Of a stretch of 64,000 nt of DNA, positions 24,430-37,232 are shown piece after piece. The notes beneath the pieces were generated by a model. It was not told the origin of the DNA and ran no database searches. It saw only the letters and a list, made by a program, of their open reading frames with translations. This DNA comes from Lepidonotus clava (taxonomy: Eukaryota; Annelida; Polychaeta; Phyllodocida; Polynoidae): positions 28,083,659 to 28,147,658 of the forward strand of contig OW387140.1 in NCBI GenBank assembly GCA_936440205.1, in the 5' to 3' direction. The position numbers and the translations under genes are program-made. The first letter of the stretch is position 1. Every line of letters starts with the position of its first letter.

Positions 24430-24900
24430 GTACACCTTTAGCCATGTTCTGTGTGAGGGATCCCAGGCCACCTTCTCAATGCATCTCAATGCAGTGCTGA
24501 CTTACAGCTTGGACCCTATTCTATTGGGAGGGAACCCCAGGGCACCATCCCAATAGAGGACTGACAGCTTGGTCTGGACCCTGTTCTTAGTGGGGGATCC
24601 GATGCCTAATCACAATGCAATGTTAATAACTGCTTTGGTCATATTTTTTTTGAGGTGGGGGGGGGGGGGGGGGGTCCTAGGGCACCATCCCAATACAGGG
24701 CTGACTGCTTTGGCCATGATCTTAGGGGAGGGATCCCCAAGGCACCATCTCAATGCAGGACTGATAGTTTTGACCCTGTTCTTTGGGAGGGATTCCAATG
24801 GCACTATCTCAATGCAGGGCAGGCAGCTAAGGCCCTGGTCTGTGAGAGGGACCTCCAGGGCACCATCCCAATGAAGGGCTGACAGCTTGGACCCTGTTCT
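24430..24900. repeat. degenerate minisatellite, period about 66 bp
   Basis: The phrase GGGAGGGATCCCCAAGGCAC, then CATCTCAATGCAGG, CTGACAGCTT and GACCCTGTTCT, recurs about seven times with substitutions. A G homopolymer of about 20 bases interrupts one unit near 24657-24674. The apparent open frames in this stretch come from the repeat. Confidence 0.8.
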
Positions 24901-26249
24901 GATTACTCTGAGGTACGGACAGCAGACGTGATGCCATGTTGCCCTTACCCCTCCAGCCCAGCATACCTTGTCAGCTTGAACCCTTCTCCAGATCGTCTCA
25001 CTTGCTCTGCACATTACGTCAATTCTGGTGAAACTATTTTTACTTTGGATAAGTATTTCGTATCAGTGTTTCACAGCCTGTCTCTGGTATGTCTATAACT
25101 ATTACTAAATTTCACATATGCAGAAATAACTGTACATGTTTTTATATAGCAACACGGTAGCGGTAGTCAATACAGTCTAGAACATAGTCACAGCAAATGC
25201 ATTGAAGAGCCAAAAATCCAAAAAGACGATGGGAAAAATGTCATTATGATACTCAAATCCCAGACTGCCCTATCCTGGAAACTATGACACTTACATATGA
25301 CTCATTTCTAGGAAGAAAAGCCCCCATATGGTGGTGGGTGGTGAGCTCGTGAGTACAGGTGGTCTGCCCTCACCTGTGAAGTGCGCCTGATTAGGGGCCC
25401 GCCGTAATCAGACACTAATCAGCCGACGACGACCTGTCTGCGGACACCCAACACTAAACGGTCCCTCCCCTAACTCCCCGCTCCCTCCCGCCGCCCCCTC
25501 CCACCCCTTTGTGTCTGGCCTGGCTAAACGGACACACGTCTGCGCTGCTTAGGTAAGCCTTATCAAACATGTCACATGTAAATTTAGGAAAGTGTCTTTG
25601 ATAAGCTGTCTGGTTGTTGTCATCAACATCTGTAATTTGTAGATGAGTCTGCGCCTGGTGCCTGAGCTCTGATTAAAAATAAATTATTTAAGCCAACTTC
25701 AGATAACAATAAGGTCATTTGTTAACTTGCCCATAGCGTTTGTACATCGTATTACATATACAATTATGATATATGATGTCTCCTACATGCACCTTTAGTA
25801 TTGTTTTCTGGTAGGCATACCAAGTATTTTAAAGAGGGCATTAAATGTGGTCTGTGGTACTGAATCAAACCGCTAGTCGCACATTTGGATGTGATTGGTA
25901 CGTACGTTCCATGGTCTCTAAAGGCAGCGATATCTATGTTATGAAACGGGCATATTGTGGTCTATTCCTGTGCCATCTTAAATAGAAATGTTATAGAGAG
26001 ATCTGACATTTCTATGTAATATCACCGAAGTTATTATGTTTTTCATATATTTCAATAAACCATGCAATATCTGTAGCGTAAACAACTATTTGCGGCCGAT
26101 TTTGAATTACATTTGATTGTTAAGCATTTTTCATATATATTATGTTTCAGCCAGACACGCAGTTATTGCATTTCAGTAGGAAATTAGATATGATAGCTGG
26201 ATGTAATCAAGTTCAAGTGATTGTATGTGCTTTGTCCATAGCGACAGAA
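24901..26249. other. non-coding DNA with a CpG-rich, possibly regulatory island
   Basis: The part at 25340-25560 is CpG- and C-rich and ends in GCTTAGGTAAGCC, a good donor context. GATA-type words (CTTATC, GATAAG) follow at 25559-25610. It could be an alternative first exon or an enhancer. Nothing in the sequence decides. Confidence 0.3.
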
Positions 26250-26540
26250 GCAGTGTAAGATGGTGACGTCGGGCGGGGATGTTATAATAGGACCAGTGTA
26301 AGGTGGTGATGTCGGACAGTGATGTTAGGATAGGACCAGTGTAAAATGGTGATGTTGGGTGCTGATGTTTAATAGGACCATCGTAAGAAGGTGATGTTGG
26401 GCGTTGATGTTATGATAGGACCAGTGCAAGACGGCTATCTTGGTGGACGTTATGATAGGACCAGCTTAAAATTGTGATGTCAGGTGGTGATGCTATCATA
26501 GGACCAGTAAAAAACGGTGATGTCGGGCGGTGCTGTTTAG
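26250..26540. repeat. minisatellite, period about 43 bp
   Basis: Units of the form ATAGGACCAGTGTAAGATGG then TGATGTCGGGCGGTGATGTT repeat with AGGACCA at about 26289, 26332, 26373, 26417, 26456 and 26501. The copies differ by substitutions and small gaps. Confidence 0.85.
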
Positions 26541-28731
26541 TGTAGAATGGTTGGTTGCATGGTGAGGTAATATTCACTAGTTAATATTGGCGTGGGGGTC
26601 AGTCCAGAGGTATAACTATTTGCGATTACATTACCACAAAATCTTACTCATTTTTTTTCCTAGAAGTGTTTTCTTTGCAACAGGCCAAAGGAAATTACAG
26701 CTTCGACACAACATATCAAGTTCCATAGTTTAATATTAAATTCTGATAACCGGGGCGATGAAAATATAGCAATGTCTTATGATTCATGTTCTATAAGTGG
26801 ATTTAATATATGAAATTGAATTATATGATATGATCATTTCTGAAGAAATAGTCCTCGTGTGAGATGTATTGCGTAGAAATATTGTTGTAAAAACGAACTT
26901 TAACTCTCTTATTTGACACGATGAGGACAGAAATAAGTTACAAACAAGTTTTCTTGAATGTCTACCGAAGCAGAGAGATGTGTTTGATACTATGGAAGTT
27001 GAAAAGGATAATTTACTACCATGTAACACGTCATAGCCACCTGTGCTATATTATCTCGATTTGTAAGTCCAGAGACCAGTCAAAACAGACGCCAAAACTA
27101 AGTCTACTCACAACGGCCTTTTGAATAATGATTAGAGTACATTTGGCTAAAATCAAGTATACACGCTTTTTCCAATGTATTACAATAGAATTGTGTAATA
27201 TTTTGATAAATGAGTTGATTGAATTGCGTTTTGGCTTCATGGTATTGGTAGATCAGTGAAAAGCAGCTTTTGGGTTGTGACCACATCGGAAAATTTACCT
27301 TTAGGGGGAGGGGGGCACTTTCATCTGAAAAGACATAGACTGATAATCACTAGGGTGGCAAATATAAGGACCCCACCTCACACACCTCCGACCACACACA
27401 AGGCATTAATTTTACTGAAAGAATGACCAGAAGATAATAAGAGAAAGTAGTTCTAAGCAGGTACATATAAAGGTAACACGGAATATAACACTACATATGC
27501 CATCGCACTAGAATGATCCAATCCCACGGTCGGTCCTGGGACCCTTCTGACTTGCCTCTCCTTCATATTTTTTTCTGTTTTACTTTTCTCTTCCACGCAT
27601 GATTGCTCATCCTTCTCCATTCTTTTATCTCCATCTTCCTATGCGTTCTTTTTCCTGTCTTCCCTATTTCCTATCCCTTTATCCGACACTCAGAAAGCCC
27701 CTCAATTCTCCTTGATCCAGAGGTTTCTTGTTTTCTTCTCTTCTTTTCCTTGATTCTTTGGCTGGTGGATCTGGCGGTGTTCCCCCTACCTACCCCAGAC
27801 AGCCGTATCGATCGGCAAGTAGAATAATAGATGTAGCTGGTTGATAGCTCACTCAAAGACAGTCGACAGTCGGCCTAAGGCGGTCGGCGAGAAATATGAT
27901 CAAAATGTTTCTGTGTGCTGAGAGGGGGGCCCTGTGGGTTAACCAGTGCGCTGACGGCATCAACGGGAGTGCAGGACTGAACCTTGCAGACATGCACCTG
28001 GGTAGTGGTTTAGAAAAACGAAAGGCCCAGTGGCAAGTGTCCAAAACTTGGTTGGCTTCCTAGGGGGTTACCAAAGCGTAGATTATACATTGTATGCATG
28101 TTTGTGTGTCTGTATCTTAATGATCAGCAGTGCACCGCAAATTTAGTATGGTCTCCGGAAAGGTGTGCTGCATTAGTTTCTGAATACTATGACTGTGACA
28201 TATGATTTATGGCTGGTAGGTTTGATTGGAAGCTGCGGGTAGGGCCTATGCCACATTGATTCAGTGAAAACTTGGTGCGACACCTGTCTGTACTGAAGTT
28301 CTAGGAACTGTTTATCTGATGTTTATCATCTACTGCACACCATTCGAAAATAGTCTTATTTGATTTAGAATATTTTAATGATTTAATCATAAGGACTGTC
28401 ATGAACCGACAGGATCGATCATTCTTATATAATCCAGAAACGCCTCTAATTATTTCAGGCACGAATTTCTCCTCGGAAACGGTAGCAAGTGTACGAGTTG
28501 TCAGACGAAATGATGGCCTGTCCTGTATGATCTATGGCGTATGACCTGCTTTATCAAAATGATCCGTTTTTAACAGAGGAAAAAATAAACTAATGGAGTG
28601 TTTGAGTCATCATGTGACGGACTATAAAGTCTGTAACACAGCGGGGGGCTTGCCTTTGAATATGAGAAGAACTTTGGGGTAATAATAGGTATCAAATATC
28701 CCATGCTCATCACCGTAAAGGGCGGTTTAAA
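26541..28731. other. non-coding DNA
   Basis: No gene is supported. A pyrimidine-rich stretch at 27540-27760 gives chance open frames. Confidence 0.35.
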
Positions 28732-29068
28732 GCCCCGGCTCCACTGCCCAACTGTACTCAACTCGATTGTCGTAGCTTCCCCTGGCGCCATATCCCCGAC
28801 AGTCTGGTCTTAGCAAAAACCATTTACCATGACTCAGGCTACAACTGGATTGTCGGACATAGACCCTATAGTATCCTATACATATTGCTACTGCACACCC
28901 CCCTAAGACCCGACTATCCAGTCGTACATCTTCAACATGTAAAGATGTACGACCCGACGGATTGGTCGTAGCAAACTGGTACGACTCCAGTCGTAACCCC
29001 GGCTCCACTCTAAGACTGAGCCCAACTCAACTCAACTCAACTCGATTGTCGGGCAGTGGAGCCGGCCC
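28732..29068. mobile_element. 337-bp miniature inverted-repeat element
   Basis: The left end GCCCCGGCTCCACTGCCC (28732-28749) and right end GGGCAGTGGAGCCGGCCC (29051-29068) are inverted repeats, 16 of 18 matching. Just inside both ends lies CTCAACTCGATTGTCG, in the same orientation. The interior has an inverted pair GTACATCTT...AAGATGTAC and repeated CAGTCGTA words. Flanking bases TTTAA and TTTATT suggest insertion at an A/T-rich target, but no exact duplication can be fixed. There is no coding capacity. Confidence 0.75.
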
Positions 29069-29303
29069 TTTATTAGGACCACGTAACAACAAGTGTCTAT
29101 GACTTGTGGTCGACCCAACCCCTTCCAGACACCTCCCCAGGCGTATATTTTTAAATGCCCACCGATTATGGTTAAAACAATTAAAAACACCGGTTTTCTT
29201 ATCCAATTGTCCCAAATGAGTTAAAAAGGTGGACCTTTTAAAGTCGGTGCGCCCACCAGACGTTGGCTGTTCTCCCCCGTGTCCTTCGGCGAGTCGACCT
29301 GGG

Positions 29304-29335
29304 TATAAAAAACACTATACCAACAGGAAAGTCAG
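29304..29335 (+). promoter_or_regulatory. TATA-box promoter candidate
   Basis: GGGTATAAAAAACA (TATA core at 29304-29310) lies in a CpG-rich block. About 28-30 bases downstream is an initiator-like TCAGAG, and 20 bases after that a consensus splice donor. The arrangement is that of a promoter and short first exon. Confidence 0.5.
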
Positions 29336-29355
29336 AGCAGTAGGAGGAGAAAAAG
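29332..29355 (+). other. candidate short 5' untranslated first exon with strong donor
   Basis: The stretch is purine-rich and ends AAAAAG followed by GTGAGT, a near-perfect 5' splice site, 45 bases after the TATA box. It has no ATG, so it would be untranslated. The sequence just downstream (29395-29455) is very CpG-rich, as promoter-proximal introns often are. Which gene it would serve is unknown; the candidate exons at 34519 and 37003 are on the same strand downstream. Confidence 0.4.
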
Positions 29356-29459
29356 GTGAGTAGCCGAGAGGTGTACCTCAGGTGCAGAAGGACGCACTGC
29401 CAGCAGTTGGCGCGGGGCGCGGGCCGGGCCTGGGGGTCGCCGCCAGGGCTGGTCACACT

Positions 29460-31689
29460 CGGACAAATTCATACATGTATGCTTACACCTTTTTCATACT
29501 TCTTCACTGGAATGAGGCAAGATTACAGATACGTAAGATTGCTCATAATAGATTTAAGTGTTTTTTAACAATCGTATTGTTCCTGTTAGAATCGTCAGGG
29601 TCGCCCCTGACAATTGCAGCAGAAATTCCCGTCAAAGTAAATGCAGGAAAATTTTGAAATTTCCCCAAAGTATAAGGAAAACACCGGGAAATTGGTTTTT
29701 CAAGGTTTTGACTTGATTTTCAAAATTATTTGTGATTCAGTGCCTACAAATGTGCAGAATCAACCGTAATGTTTTGCAGTGCATTGGACATGGAAAACAC
29801 CATGAAACCACAGGAAATACGACAATTGAGCAGACATCATCCTATACTCGTCTCTAATGAGATTTAATTGGAGCCTTTAGCAGTTTAGCCCAAGGGCAGT
29901 AATCTAATGAGAGGCGGCGTATTCAAGTGTAAACTTTTGGGTTATGATAAACTATACTTTCTGATCGAGCTATAGTTCCGGCCAAATATTTTGAATTATA
30001 CATTTTAGATAAATATCAACAGGACTACTACCTATTCCTCATATTCATGCATTATTGAAAGGATATAATTTTGTCACTCAATTTTTCAAATTTATGTGGT
30101 CGTAAATCGAATGAAAAAAATGCGAAGAAAATATACACGTTGAAGTTAGCCCAGAAATACCTCAGCATCAGTTTTGTAACCACGTTCTACTATCACACAT
30201 ATACATTTGTCACGCAGGGACTAAACCGTTTAGATCCAGGTAGAGAATTATCTTTACGACTAGTGGAGGGAGAAGGAAAATAAAATGTGTGTGAAGGTGT
30301 GGAAATATAAGCATTTCTTTCATACGCTGCCGACAGGAGTTGCACTGGATGACCTTGGGGTCATTAGGTGCATGTGACGTTGCCATGGTTTCATGGCGCC
30401 CTACCCCCGAGTGTGAGGAGTGAGGGCCCTTTAGTACTGCGCTGTGGGCAAATGGCCGACATGCTAGTTACAAATCATTGTTTTTTTTCCTTTGCCATTA
30501 TTGATGAAGGGAGTGTACAGTTTCCAGCCCCAGTCAAAAATACCCCAATACAGGGAAACGGATCGTGTTTTAACCACGCTTGAAGAAATCAAATACATCA
30601 CCAAGGCTTATCTGTTTATGTAGGTTATCCCAATAATAGCATCTGTAGTTCAGTCTTTCTTGTGAGTATCGACATATCTTAGAAGCGCCATTGTATGAGT
30701 GTTTTTCATGAAATGCAGATTGGTAAAACCTAAAGCCTTCTTTGTATATTTGTCTGAGGGGCGCTTCGTATTGTTTTTATTGATCTGTCTTTGACGTTGT
30801 TCTATAGGCCTAGCCTTTTTTCTGGGCATCTGTTTTGCCATCGTCTACAATATACCAGACAAACTTGGGAGAATAAAGGGGACATAATATAGGATTATCT
30901 TACCGCTATATAACTTTTTATATCCAATATACCTCCCCTCAGTTCTCTGTACTAGTTTCACAAATACTATTTATGGTGGTTTCTAAAAGATCTTCAGGTG
31001 GCGCCACTAGTTATGTTTCTGTTTTACTATAATCATATGTGATTTCTAGACATTCAGTACGATGGCGTCATCCCATCCAGGAAGGGGGTGAAGGACATAA
31101 CAGGTTAGAAAACAGACTCGCGAATAACAACATAAAAAAGTTGGCAATAATAAGCACGACATAGTATTTTGAAACCAGCGAATACCAGATCGTGCTGTCT
31201 GGTCAGCACACATCATAAATCAGCGTAGAGGGAGTGGCCAAATATTTAGTATGAGTAAGACGAATTCATGCAGCCCATTAGGAAAAAATAATCATCTATG
31301 TTAATGTCTGAGGAAGCTTTTTGCTTTGCGGTATGATGCATTTGAATACGATCCTCGTATGATTTTGAATACCATCTTTCCAATGATTAAATTAATATCG
31401 TGTATACATTCTTGGCGTCTTTTCAATAGCACAGTGAGTCATTCCCATATATATCATGCCAATATGGTATTCTCAAAGAAATCGTTCCAAGAATGTTGAT
31501 AAAAAGTGCTGATGGAGAAATTAAGGACTACACTGAGGAAACTCCTAGAAATTGACAATTTAAACAAATAAGAAATGTATTTTAAATATGTTCAAAATAG
31601 GGGAGCAGTTCAGATTCACTTAATATCCCTAACGCAAAATCGTATCAGAAAAACTAAAATTTCAAATTGAATTTCAAAATTAATTAAAA
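29460..31689. other. non-coding DNA
   Basis: No exon, array or element is supported. Confidence 0.35.
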
Positions 31690-32180
31690 ATCATGCTCAT
31701 TCAGTGTAAACTGTGTCCATGTGGCACCTTCAGCTGTATACTGATACCCCACTGCCGACATGGTGGTATACTCATCCAATGTAAACAACGTTCCTGTGGC
31801 AACTTCAGCTGCTTTCTGAGACGCCACTTGGGACATGATGGCATGCTCATTCAGTGTAAGCTGAGTCCGTGTGACAACTTCAGCTGCATACTGATACTCC
31901 ACTGTTGACATGGTGGTATACTCATCCAATGTAAACAACGTTCCTGTGGCAACTTCAGCTGCTTTCTGAGACGTCACTGGGGACATGATGGTATGCTCAT
32001 TCAGTGTAAGCTGTGTCCGTGTGACAACTTCAGCTGCATACTGATACTCCACTGTTGACATGGTGGTATACTCATCCAGTGTAAACAGCATTCATGTGGC
32101 AACTTCAGCTAGTTACTGATACTCCACTGCCAATGTGATAGTATGCTCATTCAATGTAAACAGTGTTCGTGTGTCAGCTG
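31690..32180. repeat. higher-order tandem repeat: 75-bp monomers in 150-bp dimers
   Basis: CTCATCCAATGTAAACAACG occurs at 31771 and 31921 and, with changes, at 32071: a period of exactly 150. A diverged half-unit, GCTCATTCAGTGTAA, occurs at 31695, 31845 and 31995. The monomer is therefore 75 bp (25 codons) and two types alternate. Because 75 divides by three, the repeat is open on both strands. The minus strand reads FTLDEYTTMSTVEYQYAAEV alternating with LTLNEHTIMSPVTSQKAAEV. The outermost units (32092-32180) have stops in that frame, which argues for a minisatellite over an exon. Confidence 0.9.
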
Positions 32181-34500
32181 TTTCCCTTGAAGAATCCCCA
32201 CTCCTTACTGTGCGGGTAACAACACAGCCTTGAGAGGTAGTGAGCCCTATATGATTATGACAAAGCTCTTTGAATAACCTAGATTAAAGATAACAGTCAG
32301 CACTGAAAGTATTTGACTCCTCTACTTCTAGGACATCCCTTGTTTTCCCCATTGCAGAATGTCAACAATGACGATACTTATTATTTTTGCATGCAACAAT
32401 GATGGTTGTCACTCAAAGTATATCGACCAGAAATGTACTAAACAGACTATGCCTATTTGAAGTTTACGTTTATCAAAAACAACTTTTCCGACAACGTTTT
32501 GATGTTACGAAACGTTTAGAATCATATCCCTTGCGTCTCTGAGGAACTACTTTTTGTTGGAAGTTGACAATTCTTATTTGAAATATAAATGGGAATTGGC
32601 ATCTGAGTGTTGTAGAAGTCAGACAACAAGTGAAGCTATGTCTTGGTTTTACCTTTCCTCTTTTTGCGGCCAGTGTTTTACCACTCCATTCCCATCTTTC
32701 TCGTCCTCTCCCTATATTTGCGAGGTGTTTGAAGAAGATGCTGGGGTGGGGGATAGAGGGAAATAGACCTTTCCAGATCGTGTCTCATTCTCACACAACA
32801 AGCCTCAAAGAATTAAAGCTCTTCTTACAAAAAGTAAAACTTATGTGCTTGTTTATGACTATCAAAACCGACCAGTTTGATTTGCCCCAGGGCACTGGGA
32901 AATAAGACATATTTATTGTATTTTTTTCGGGCTTTTGTATATTGTTTCCCTGTTTTCGTGTACCGCTCCTTGTCCCAGATGGAGAGGCTTCTGCCTTATC
33001 TCTTCCTAATTGAATAAGTAAATAATATAGTTTGTTAATAGCCAAGCTGTGCTCAGCCAAGGTAAAAAGTATCTTCCAAACTGCCCGACCAACTAAATGC
33101 TTTTATGTCAGGGAAGATCGAGCTAGTATAGAACAAAACTTTACCTAATATTGTGGCTTTAACCTATGATTCGGGTATTGGCTCGTATAACTGAAATATT
33201 GTTTAGGGGTCTTCCATTAAGTATATTAACCAGATCATAAAATATTTGTCTAAATTCATATACATTAGAAGGTTTAACGCAGAGAAATGCATAACCCAGT
33301 GCTACGGTTGTACAGACGTACTGAATTACGCGTTTTCATGATTCCTATCCCAGAAATAGTTAGTTTTGGAATTACGGATTGCGATATGAAATTAATGGGG
33401 ATCTAGATAAAGGGGTGGGGAAGGAGGTCCCGATGTGCATGGTTGAATTGCCAAAAGCTTCGGCCACACTTCAATGTTCCAGGTCATTTGTTGATTATGA
33501 TGCATCTTCAATGGTGTTTCAGAAGAGGGAGTGATAAAAAGACGTTTTCTTTGTAACTTCTTACCATACTAAATGATAACCTCTTATACCCGCCCGGTCA
33601 TGACCTCTCATTGCCTTTTCTGCTATAATAAGACACCTTCAAGGGTGCTAGTAAACAGACAGAAATGGGATATTTGATCTCGTTCTTCTCTGGAGGAATG
33701 CCTAGAAGTCAGGTGTTCCAAGAAGAGTATATGGGAACGACATAACTGGGTGTGTCATACAGGTAGTATAGGGTCTGTATGATGTCGTATAGATAACACA
33801 GGGCCATTGCCCTCCGTTGAGACAAGTATTGCTGCCAAGACATTCTCTTCAGAATTTCATGCAGTCTTGCAGCACAGCACAATTTGAACCAGTTTAAGAC
33901 TGACGTAAAACATCAGTTGATATATGTGTCTACCATGCACTGGTAGGCAAGCGGTATGCTAATTGTACCCCCTGCTAAAGAAGACAAAAAATTGAACTGT
34001 ACAGGTTATTTTTAAATTGTTATAAAGTGAAAGTAGTTTAAGTGGGGCATGTTTGGGTCCCCGTAGAAATCGAACCTAGATTGAAATATTACAATAGGTG
34101 TTTTTTGTGTGCAAATGTTTGCAAAATAGTATCCATTTAAAGATGTTACATGTACTTGGTGGTTATGAATTACCTTTAACTTTATTGCATAAAGAAATGT
34201 GAAAAGTATGTTGATAGGCCCTAACAAAGTATCATGGCGCAATCCCTTTCTCACTTACGTCCTTCTATACCAAATATTATCATTCACACCACGCCAATGA
34301 CATAGATAGGCCTAAGTATATTAAGATGATTAATGTAGTTTGTGTTAAATCTTATGCATGGCAGCATACTTATAAGAAAGGATAAGAACAGACCAATTAA
34401 CATTTACCCCTACATTAATTTAAATTATTCGCATGATAAAAATAATACATAATAATACTGATATAATAAATTTAATAGAAGGAAAATAACAACATTAACT
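32181..34500. other. AT-rich non-coding DNA
   Basis: No gene or array is supported. Confidence 0.35.
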
Positions 34501-34518
34501 CTTCTCTGTACCTCGCCA

Positions 34519-34639
34519 GACGCAGGCGGAAGCGGAAGTGCAGTGTCGCTCGCTAGTTGCCAGCGAGTTCATGGCACGAACATTGTGGCGGTGGTGGCAG
34601 ACGGGGGTAGGCATGGGACCAGCGGGGAGGGGTCACTGA
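34519..34639 (+). CDS. weak candidate exon in a CpG-rich island
   Basis: After an acceptor-like CTCTGTACCTCGCCAG, a phase-0 frame reads TQAEAEVQCRSLVASEFMAR then TLWRWWQTG, continuing to a stop at about 34637. A donor-like GGGGTAGGC at about 34606 would end it earlier. The GC-rich island spans about 34510-34760 in AT-rich surroundings. No family is recognised. It could instead be regulatory DNA. Confidence 0.3.
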
Positions 34640-34759
34640 GTGCGTGGGGAGATTTATAACGGGGTGTTGTGGGGCATGGCTGTGGGGTGCGCGCGGTGGT
34701 CTGGTGGTCTGGTGGGGAGAGGGGCCTGCCCAGCTGGTCTCAGTCGTCAGGGTTCAGGG

Positions 34760-35749
34760 TAGGACATGCCGAGTGTTGTGACATTTTGTGTATCACTTTT
34801 GGTTGATTTTTTTTTCGAGAAGAGTAATATATTATCGTGTCAAACATAGCTTTTTAAACTAGTTAGAGTCATAATCAGCTGTAATCAATGTAGTAAGTTC
34901 TGGTTTCTATAATCACTGATGATTGGCTGAATGAGGACCCTCATGTGGTAATATAATATATATGTACATGTACTGAGGTATCCATCCTTGAAAATGAGGA
35001 TTTTCACTTCACACAATTCACCTTTTAGGCCCAACATAACACCTTTAAAAAATACTTTATTCTTCCAGAAAATCCTGGAGATTAGAACAATTTGTAATGC
35101 TGGGGGTTACAGTAGTTATACCATAGGTAGAACGCACTAGGTGATCCAGCGCAGAGGGCTGCCTTTGAGGGTAGTGGTTACTCAAAAGTTGAGTGGGTCA
35201 GCTATTATAGGGTTCACCTCTGACTTCCAGACAGCATGTCCGACCTAGCTCATTTGCCAAACCCCGAAGGGTATCCATTTCTGAGCTCGAATAAATCACC
35301 AGACGTGATATAGAATAAGGTAGACGACGATTTGCCTAGTTCAAAATAAACTATTTTTAAAATGTTTTATGAGATCTTGTATGGAATTTCCTAAAGGGTC
35401 CTACATACATCGGGGAATACTGTCAATTGTTTGCAAACCATAACCATATCAAAACGGGCTCTGAATATGCAACACTGTTTTTTTTGTATTCATCAATTAT
35501 CCTGAAAGGGGTCAAGCATAATTGGCATGTTCTCCCCCCACCTTCAGCATACATATATACATGTAGCATACAATGATCTTCTTAGTGGACGAACATAGTC
35601 AATTAGAGATCACAAATACAATACAAGGACATTACAACTTGGACATAACATGAACAATACATAGACAGCCACTGTTGTTGCAATTTCAATTCGTTCTAGA
35701 AAATGTGTTCTACAAAAATTCATAGAAAGGGGCCCGATCAGACTACATA
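34760..35749. other. AT-rich non-coding DNA
   Basis: No feature is supported. Confidence 0.35.
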
Positions 35750-36240
35750 CATCTTATCCCAACAGCTCCACCGATATCCCCACACCTCTATAGGCACCCC
35801 ATGCAAGTACATGTACCCCATCATGCATCTACAGTCAAGCAGTGCCTTTGAAATCATTTCACAACTCCACAGGCACCCCTGCAGACACCTCTTTAGGCAC
35901 CCCCATGCCTCTAGAGGTCCACCATGACTCTATAATAACCATAAGCTTGCTAGGTCTCTACAGCCAACTCCGCACCTTTACAGGTATCTTATACCTCTGC
36001 ATGCATCCCACACCGCTTCATTTTCACACAACTCGGGGCAACCCCATACCTTTACATGCATCCTTAACCACTGTAGGCATTAACACACGACTATTGGCAT
36101 CTCCACACCTCTGCAGGCATCCCTATGCCTTTGCACTTGTGCAGGCATCCCTAAGCCTCCAAAGGAGCTGTCACACCTATACTGGCCTTCATGAACCACT
36201 TCAGGCGTCTACATGCGTTCTAATACCACTAATGGCAACA
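35750..36240. repeat. degenerate C-rich minisatellite
   Basis: Words such as CACCTCTGCAGGCATCCC, TACATGCATCC and GGCACCCC recur every 30-45 bases across the region. Divergence is high, so units cannot be counted exactly. The open frame across it comes from the repeat composition. Confidence 0.6.
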
Positions 36241-36960
36241 CCCAGACCTGACAATAGTGCCAGTGCTCCTAGGTTCCCTAGCTCCTGGCCCCCGTTCCTG
36301 GCCTGTGCACCCAGTTGCCCCAGCTGCCATTCACATTGCTCTGGTTGCCCGCCCGGTTCCCACTGTCTTATTCCCACAAACGCTGTCTCGGCCTTGGGTG
36401 AATTTCCCGCCTGGTCAAACCATTCCAAGGTCAGCGAATATACGTAAAGATCGGCCAGTGCTCCCTTATTTGGTATTTGATCTAGGGAGGTTTTAGCTAG
36501 ATTAAGATTATTAATATCGGAGCTCATTTTCCTTTATTGACTTATTCAGATACATTTAAATCATAATTATTCAAATAATACTAATGAAAATGAGAAATTA
36601 GCATTAGCACAACGCAATATCCAATCGTAAAATGAAATCAATTTAACATTAGGCGACAAATTAAGAAGTAAATTGGAGTCAACCCGGCTTTTCTTGGCTT
36701 TTTCCCAACAAGTAACCGAAAATCCACTTTATTCTACCACAATAATTATAACGCAACTAACAGCCCCCCCCCCCCCAGCTTGGAGAACTTGGCCTAACCA
36801 AACTAGGATTTTGAATATAATGCTGGAAATTCACCAGTTTTGACTATAGAACTGCATTTAATGCCCCCACCTCAACATTCAAACCATTGACGAATCAGAC
36901 TTCCTCCTGTCCCCACATCGATAACTTAGTGCCAGTCCAACCTAACTAGTATTTCATATA
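36241..36960. other. GC-rich block and flanks without a supported gene
   Basis: Positions 36250-36440 are GC-rich and open on both strands (79 codons plus, 108 codons minus), with no splice logic or family match. A C homopolymer lies at about 36765-36777. AATGCTGGAAATTCA recurs at 36819 and 36968, so a small repeat is present. Confidence 0.3.
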
Positions 36961-37017
36961 CAATCAAAATGCTGGAAATTCATTTGTTTTAACCATAAAA
37001 TTGTGGCTCTTCAAACC

Positions 37018-37191
37018 ATCGAAGCCCCAGACTTTCTCCTACCCCCCCTACCGGACAGTCTACCCGTCGACCAGTTGCCGCCCGTCGACCAGGGGCCACC
37101 TGATGAGCGGACGTATCACTTTCAGCCGACCAACCTCTCGGCCAGACCACAGTTCACCAGACACTCAAGTCGCCTCACGCCCCGCAGCTGA
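37018..37191 (+). CDS. 3'-terminal coding exon of an unknown gene
   Basis: The frame ending at 37191 reads APDFLLPPLPDSLPVDQLPP and continues with DERTYHFQPTNL and SSRLTPRS, then a stop. Codon choice is strongly coding-like, with mostly G or C third positions. A poly(A) signal AATAAA lies at 37233-37238, about 40 bases after the stop. Acceptor candidates are at about 37022 (CATCGAAG) and 37028 (CCCCAG); both imply a phase-1 predecessor. The proline-rich peptide could be the tail of the membrane protein with exons at 5210-19446, or belong to a gene started by the 29.3 kb promoter. The sequence does not decide. Confidence 0.55.
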   Translation: MEAPDFLLPPLPDSLPVDQLPPVDQGPPDERTYHFQPTNLSARPQFTRHSSRLTPRS

Positions 37192-37232
37192 ATGCCAAAT
37201 TAGGTCCAGTCTCAATCCCAGACTGCCATTAG

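Noticed and set aside
24569-25014. Open frames on both strands in this block
   Set aside because: They are by-products of the 66-base minisatellite and a G homopolymer.
35842-36447. 201-codon open frame
   Set aside because: It runs through a degenerate C-rich minisatellite; codon pattern and repeat words explain it.
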